64,000 nucleotides of DNA, taken from assembly GCA_963169345.1 (NCBI GenBank), contig CAUJCT010000019.1:5001-69000 (forward strand), in the 5' to 3' direction. A program made the position numbers and the translations under genes. Below the pieces are notes generated by a model. The model was not told where the DNA came from, did no database searches, and worked only from the letters and a program-made list of their open reading frames with translations. The stretch is from Bacteroidota bacterium (GTDB lineage: Bacteria > Bacteroidota > Bacteroidia > NS11-12g > UBA955). Within the stretch, counting starts at the first letter, position 1. Every line of letters starts with the position of its first letter. This document shows, piece after piece, positions 61,044 to 64,000 of this stretch.

Positions 61044-62003
61044 TCAGATTAAATGACGTTGTTTAAATTCATTCCAATATTTTAAATGTGTCAGAATTTT
61101 AAGATGTCTTAATTTGTCCACTATCCTCATATTGCGCCACAATCTTAATTTGTGATAGGACAGCAAAAGTCTGAAAAAATCATCTTTTTCAAGGATGTTT
61201 AACTGATAAATAACGTTTAGCGAAGCTTTAATATCGTGTTCATCTGGTTCGATATTTTCGTAAAGAAATTTAATAAACGACTTCCTTTCAGATTCACTTA
61301 CAGCCACTGGATAATTTCGCCATTTTATTTCCCAGAGCTTGTGGAGATTTGAATCAAAGTTATTGTGGCGTTTTTTCAGATTCAATTCTTCGCCAACTGT
61401 CATGTGATAATGTGTTAAAACCTCGTTGAGATTAGCCAGTTTTTTGGAATTTCTCAATCTGTACCAAAGTTCATAATCTTCAACTGAGTTGGCAAAGTTT
61501 TCATCATAAAAACATTGTTCATTTAAATAAAAATTCCGACTCATGATAGAGGGTTGAATCATACAGTTTTTAAACCACAAACAATGGTAAATTTCATTGT
61601 GTTTGAGTGGGAGTCTCTTAATAGGAACTTCATCTGAGTCAGTACTTATCCAGGTGCCAAGAATATCTGTTTCAGGGAATTTTTCGAAATAATTCAGCTG
61701 CTTTTCAAGCCTCTCTGGCATCATGATGTCATCCGCATCCAGCCATGCAATAAACTGGCCTTTGGCAGCTTTTAACAAAATATTTCTGGACGCAGCAATA
61801 CCGGTGTTGTTTTCGGTTTGAAGCAGGGTCAAACGCTTATCATCAAAAGACTCAATGATTTCGTTGGTATGGTCCTTCGAGCCCGGATTTAAAACGATAA
61901 TCTCAAAGTCTTGATATGTTTGTGACAGGCAACTCAAAATGGCTGACCGAATTGTTGCCGAGGCATTATAGCTTGGAATCAATATAGATATCATTGGTTG
62001 CAT
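61044..62003 (-). CDS. Family 2 glycosyltransferase
   Basis: A 319-residue GT-A enzyme. The N-terminal SILIPSYNASATIRSAI, the EIIVLNPGSKDHTNEII nucleotide-binding segment and the DxD-type motif WLDADDIMMPERL are present. YDENFANSVEDYELWYRL supplies the catalytic-base region. It has no membrane helix. The sugar donor and acceptor are not predictable. It overlaps the upstream glycosyltransferase gene by 13 bases, in a cluster with the MBOAT gene, suggesting surface-glycan synthesis. Confidence 0.88.
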   Translation of the reverse strand: MQPMISILIPSYNASATIRSAILSCLSQTYQDFEIIVLNPGSKDHTNEIIESFDDKRLTLLQTENNTGIAASRNILLKAAKGQFIAWLDADDIMMPERLEKQLNYFEKFPETDILGTWISTDSDEVPIKRLPLKHNEIYHCLWFKNCMIQPSIMSRNFYLNEQCFYDENFANSVEDYELWYRLRNSKKLANLNEVLTHYHMTVGEELNLKKRHNNFDSNLHKLWEIKWRNYPVAVSESERKSFIKFLYENIEPDEHDIKASLNVIYQLNILEKDDFFRLLLSYHKLRLWRNMRIVDKLRHLKILTHLKYWNEFKQRHLI

Positions 62004-62956
62004 ATTTTTTCTAAATAAATGTCTGATGAATCTAAACTGTATTTATTATAAAACTCCTCACTGGGAATTTGCCACTTACCTTCTCTTATGCAAGTGTATG
62101 CCTCATCAATATTATGAACTATGATGCTGTTGCTGTCTCTCAACAAATCACCTAAACCGCCTTTATCGTATCCAATAACAGGAGTGCCAACCAACAAACT
62201 TTCATGTGCCACTCTGTTCCATCCTTCGTTTACGTCGGTCAATGCCAGTGTGCAGCAACATTCAGACATTTGAGTCAGATAATCTCTGAAGGTGTGAAAT
62301 TTTATGATTTCAAAGTTGCCATTGTGTTTCACTTCCTGACTGTCTAAAGTGCTGAAATAACAGAAGTAACCATCTTTCACCAATCGTTCTGCCAGTTTGT
62401 ATATTTCAGGGTCGTTTTTGCTGCTCATCTGACCCATGTGAATCCATGGTTTTTTTTCTGTTTTGGCAATAGCTCTGTAAAATTTCAAATCAAATAAATT
62501 CGGGAACTTACAGGCATTTGGAATTCCTAAAGTTTTAGAGAAATAATTCTGCCAGAAGACAGATACTGCTATAATTTTAAAACGATTGTGCTTTACAGAT
62601 TTAAGACGTTTGAATAGTAATCGATAGTACCATTTCATCCAATTGGATTTGCCATCATTGGGGTCGTAATTATGCAGGACTATCCAAACCTCATTGTTGT
62701 TATTTCTGTTTCTCAGCATAGCTGGCAGAGCCAATCTTGAAGTGACAATGTTGATATTGGCATCAGCATGTCTGAAAGCCCAGAACAAGAGTTTAAAATA
62801 AGCCAGAGGATTTTCGAAATACCTTTTTAATCGGATATTTTCGGCATTAACTTCAGTGGTTTTGCGATAATATCTGACAAGACTGTCAAAAAGAATTGTT
62901 TCATGCCTGTAACCGCCAGTCTTGAATTTCCCGAAACTCAGGTATTTGATGTGCAT
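61991..62956 (-). CDS. GT-B type glycosyltransferase
   Basis: A 321-residue protein. The C-terminal half shows a GT4-like donor-binding pattern (VNEGWNRVAHESLLVGTPVI followed by GYDKGGLGDLL), where Glu in AHESLL is the usual UDP/GDP-sugar contact. The N-terminal half has the SLVRYYRK and NIVTSRLALPAML segments, less clearly conserved. No signal or membrane helix was seen. It is co-oriented and overlapping with the family 2 glycosyltransferase. Confidence 0.75.
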   Translation of the reverse strand: MHIKYLSFGKFKTGGYRHETILFDSLVRYYRKTTEVNAENIRLKRYFENPLAYFKLLFWAFRHADANINIVTSRLALPAMLRNRNNNNEVWIVLHNYDPNDGKSNWMKWYYRLLFKRLKSVKHNRFKIIAVSVFWQNYFSKTLGIPNACKFPNLFDLKFYRAIAKTEKKPWIHMGQMSSKNDPEIYKLAERLVKDGYFCYFSTLDSQEVKHNGNFEIIKFHTFRDYLTQMSECCCTLALTDVNEGWNRVAHESLLVGTPVIGYDKGGLGDLLRDSNSIIVHNIDEAYTCIREGKWQIPSEEFYNKYSLDSSDIYLEKICNQ

Positions 62957-63008
62957 GATGATTTGAAACAGGATTTTATTCCGTTTCTATACAAAGTTAC
63001 GATTTTTT

Positions 63009-64000
63009 TTAGAACTGGAAGTAAATGAATGCTTTCATTTCGCTGGTCATGGTTCTGTATATCATCATAAATGTCAATAAGACAAAGGTGACTTTAAGCC
63101 ATACAGGGGATTTAATGAAATATTTTTTGTACTCCCATTTAACGGAAGTTGGTAGCCAATGAACAATAAAGGCCAATAATAACAATAAAAATACCTCTTT
63201 GAAATTATCAAGTACAATTGGAAGAATAGTCCAGTTGGTGTCTGAAGAAATTTTATCCATGACTTCCTTAGCCTGATTCATGTCTTCGGCTCTGAAATAA
63301 ATCCTTGTAAAAGTGATAAACATAAAGGTGTTGAAGACTTTCCAGGCATGTACAGGCCAGGATTTTATTTTTTCATAAGGACTGATTTTTCTCCATAGTT
63401 TGGACACCATTAAGCCCAATCCATTCAATCCACCCCAAATGATGAAATTGAGTGTAGCACCGTGCCACAGACCTCCGAGCAACATAGTTATCATGAGGTT
63501 GATATTGGTGTTTAGCCAGTTTTTAACAGGAGGAGAAACCAGTGAAATAATAGCTAATACAAATGCAGCGGAACCCACTATCCACAATATGACATTGCTC
63601 TTTAACAACAAGGCTAAAAAGATGGTTAAAATAGCAATGATAATATAGGAAGCGATAGTGCCTTTTCTGTTGCCGCCTAGTGGAATGTACAGATATTCCT
63701 GTAGCCAGGATGATAGCGAAATATGCCAGCGTTTCCAGAATTCTCCAACATTTTTGGCCTTGTAAGGTGAATTAAAATTGGTAGTCAGTTTAAATCCTAA
63801 TAATTGAGCGATACCAATGGCGACATCCGTATATCCTGAGAAGTCGAGATAGACATACATTGAATAGGCAATTACCGAAAGCACATTTTCAACACCTGAA
63901 AAGAGGAGAGGATTGGCATATACTCTGTCAATAAAGTTAACTGCTATATAGTCGCCAACAACTAGTTTTTTAATGAGGCCGTTTAATATCATAAACATGG
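63009..64000 (-). CDS. MBOAT-family O-acyltransferase, N-terminus beyond the window
   Basis: At least 330 residues of a multi-pass membrane O-acyltransferase (AlgI-like). Motifs are FSGYTDVAIGIAQLLGFKLT, KAKNVGEFWKRWHISLSSWL, the EYLYIPLGGNRKG segment and the active-site GGLWHGATLNFIIWGGLNGL with the catalytic His. The visible Met at 63998 is probably internal, since family members are about 470-500 residues and the frame runs off the right edge. Such proteins acetylate alginate or other exopolysaccharides across the membrane, in keeping with the two glycosyltransferase genes downstream. Confidence 0.88.
   Translation of the reverse strand, partial: MFMILNGLIKKLVVGDYIAVNFIDRVYANPLLFSGVENVLSVIAYSMYVYLDFSGYTDVAIGIAQLLGFKLTTNFNSPYKAKNVGEFWKRWHISLSSWLQEYLYIPLGGNRKGTIASYIIIAILTIFLALLLKSNVILWIVGSAAFVLAIISLVSPPVKNWLNTNINLMITMLLGGLWHGATLNFIIWGGLNGLGLMVSKLWRKISPYEKIKSWPVHAWKVFNTFMFITFTRIYFRAEDMNQAKEVMDKISSDTNWTILPIVLDNFKEVFLLLLLAFIVHWLPTSVKWEYKKYFIKSPVWLKVTFVLLTFMMIYRTMTSEMKAFIYFQF

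Overview
The window looks like chromosomal DNA of a Bacteroidota bacterium, probably of the Sphingobacteriia/Chitinophagia side, although the exact lineage cannot be fixed from sequence alone. The evidence is: type IX secretion (T9SS) C-terminal sorting tails of the YPNP type on four predicted secreted proteins; many Bacteroidota-typical families (DUF3822, DUF3078, DUF4837, a PorE-like OmpA lipoprotein, DUF7619-type modules); and promoters that match the Bacteroidota TTTG-N19-TAnnTTTG consensus, often only 4-8 bases before the start codon. Base composition is AT-rich. No rRNA, tRNA, prophage, plasmid genes or CRISPR array were recognised.

Layout, left to right. 1-3.5 kb: the 3' part of paaN, a YceI lipoprotein, and the DUF3822-rsmD-coaD operon. 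3.5-4.5 kb: an IS200-like tyrosine transposase gene followed by a 41-bp-period array of hairpin-forming repeats, resembling a REP/RAYT unit. 4.5-16.6 kb: mostly minus-strand housekeeping genes (SirB1-like, topA, a secreted M43 metalloprotease, aroC, rny, zapA, a YrdC-domain protein, a DUF3078 outer-membrane protein, mscL, sucC). 16.7-26.4 kb: lolD, an orphan exported protein, pepP-marR-RDD, alanine dehydrogenase divergent from an MltD-like transglycosylase, a DUF4837 lipoprotein, purN and an S1/P1-like zinc enzyme.

26.4-34.8 kb is the main surface-biology region. It holds a 1011-residue C-type-lectin T9SS protein with EPN and WND motifs. An ECF-sigma operon follows, made of the sigma factor, a one-helix membrane protein with a beta-barrel-like C-terminal half, and a 909-residue T9SS protein. 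35-41 kb: corA, two small outer-membrane barrels facing each other and each bordered by AACCTGnCAGGTT palindromes, a pentapeptide-repeat protein, and a small cluster with a T9SS-secreted esterase. 41-52.8 kb: an unusual subtilase, sppA, purB, the PorE-like protein, a phosphoesterase, rhomboid, a HerA-like ATPase with a small partner, pyrH and mtgA.

53.2-55.7 kb holds two consecutive copies of a lipoprotein/beta-barrel gene pair. Both pairs have the same 4-base overlap and share motifs, and a palindrome-rich spacer separates them; this pair is one of the best candidates for an undescribed envelope system. 55.7-59.5 kb: cyanophycinase divergent from groES-groL, with a TGACA/TGTCA-rich operator candidate in between, then three 85-bp tandem copies of the palindromic repeat, then a GNAT gene. 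59.5-64 kb: lhgO, a LapA-domain protein, two glycosyltransferases and the 3' part of an MBOAT acyltransferase, which suggest that an envelope or exopolysaccharide locus continues past the right edge.
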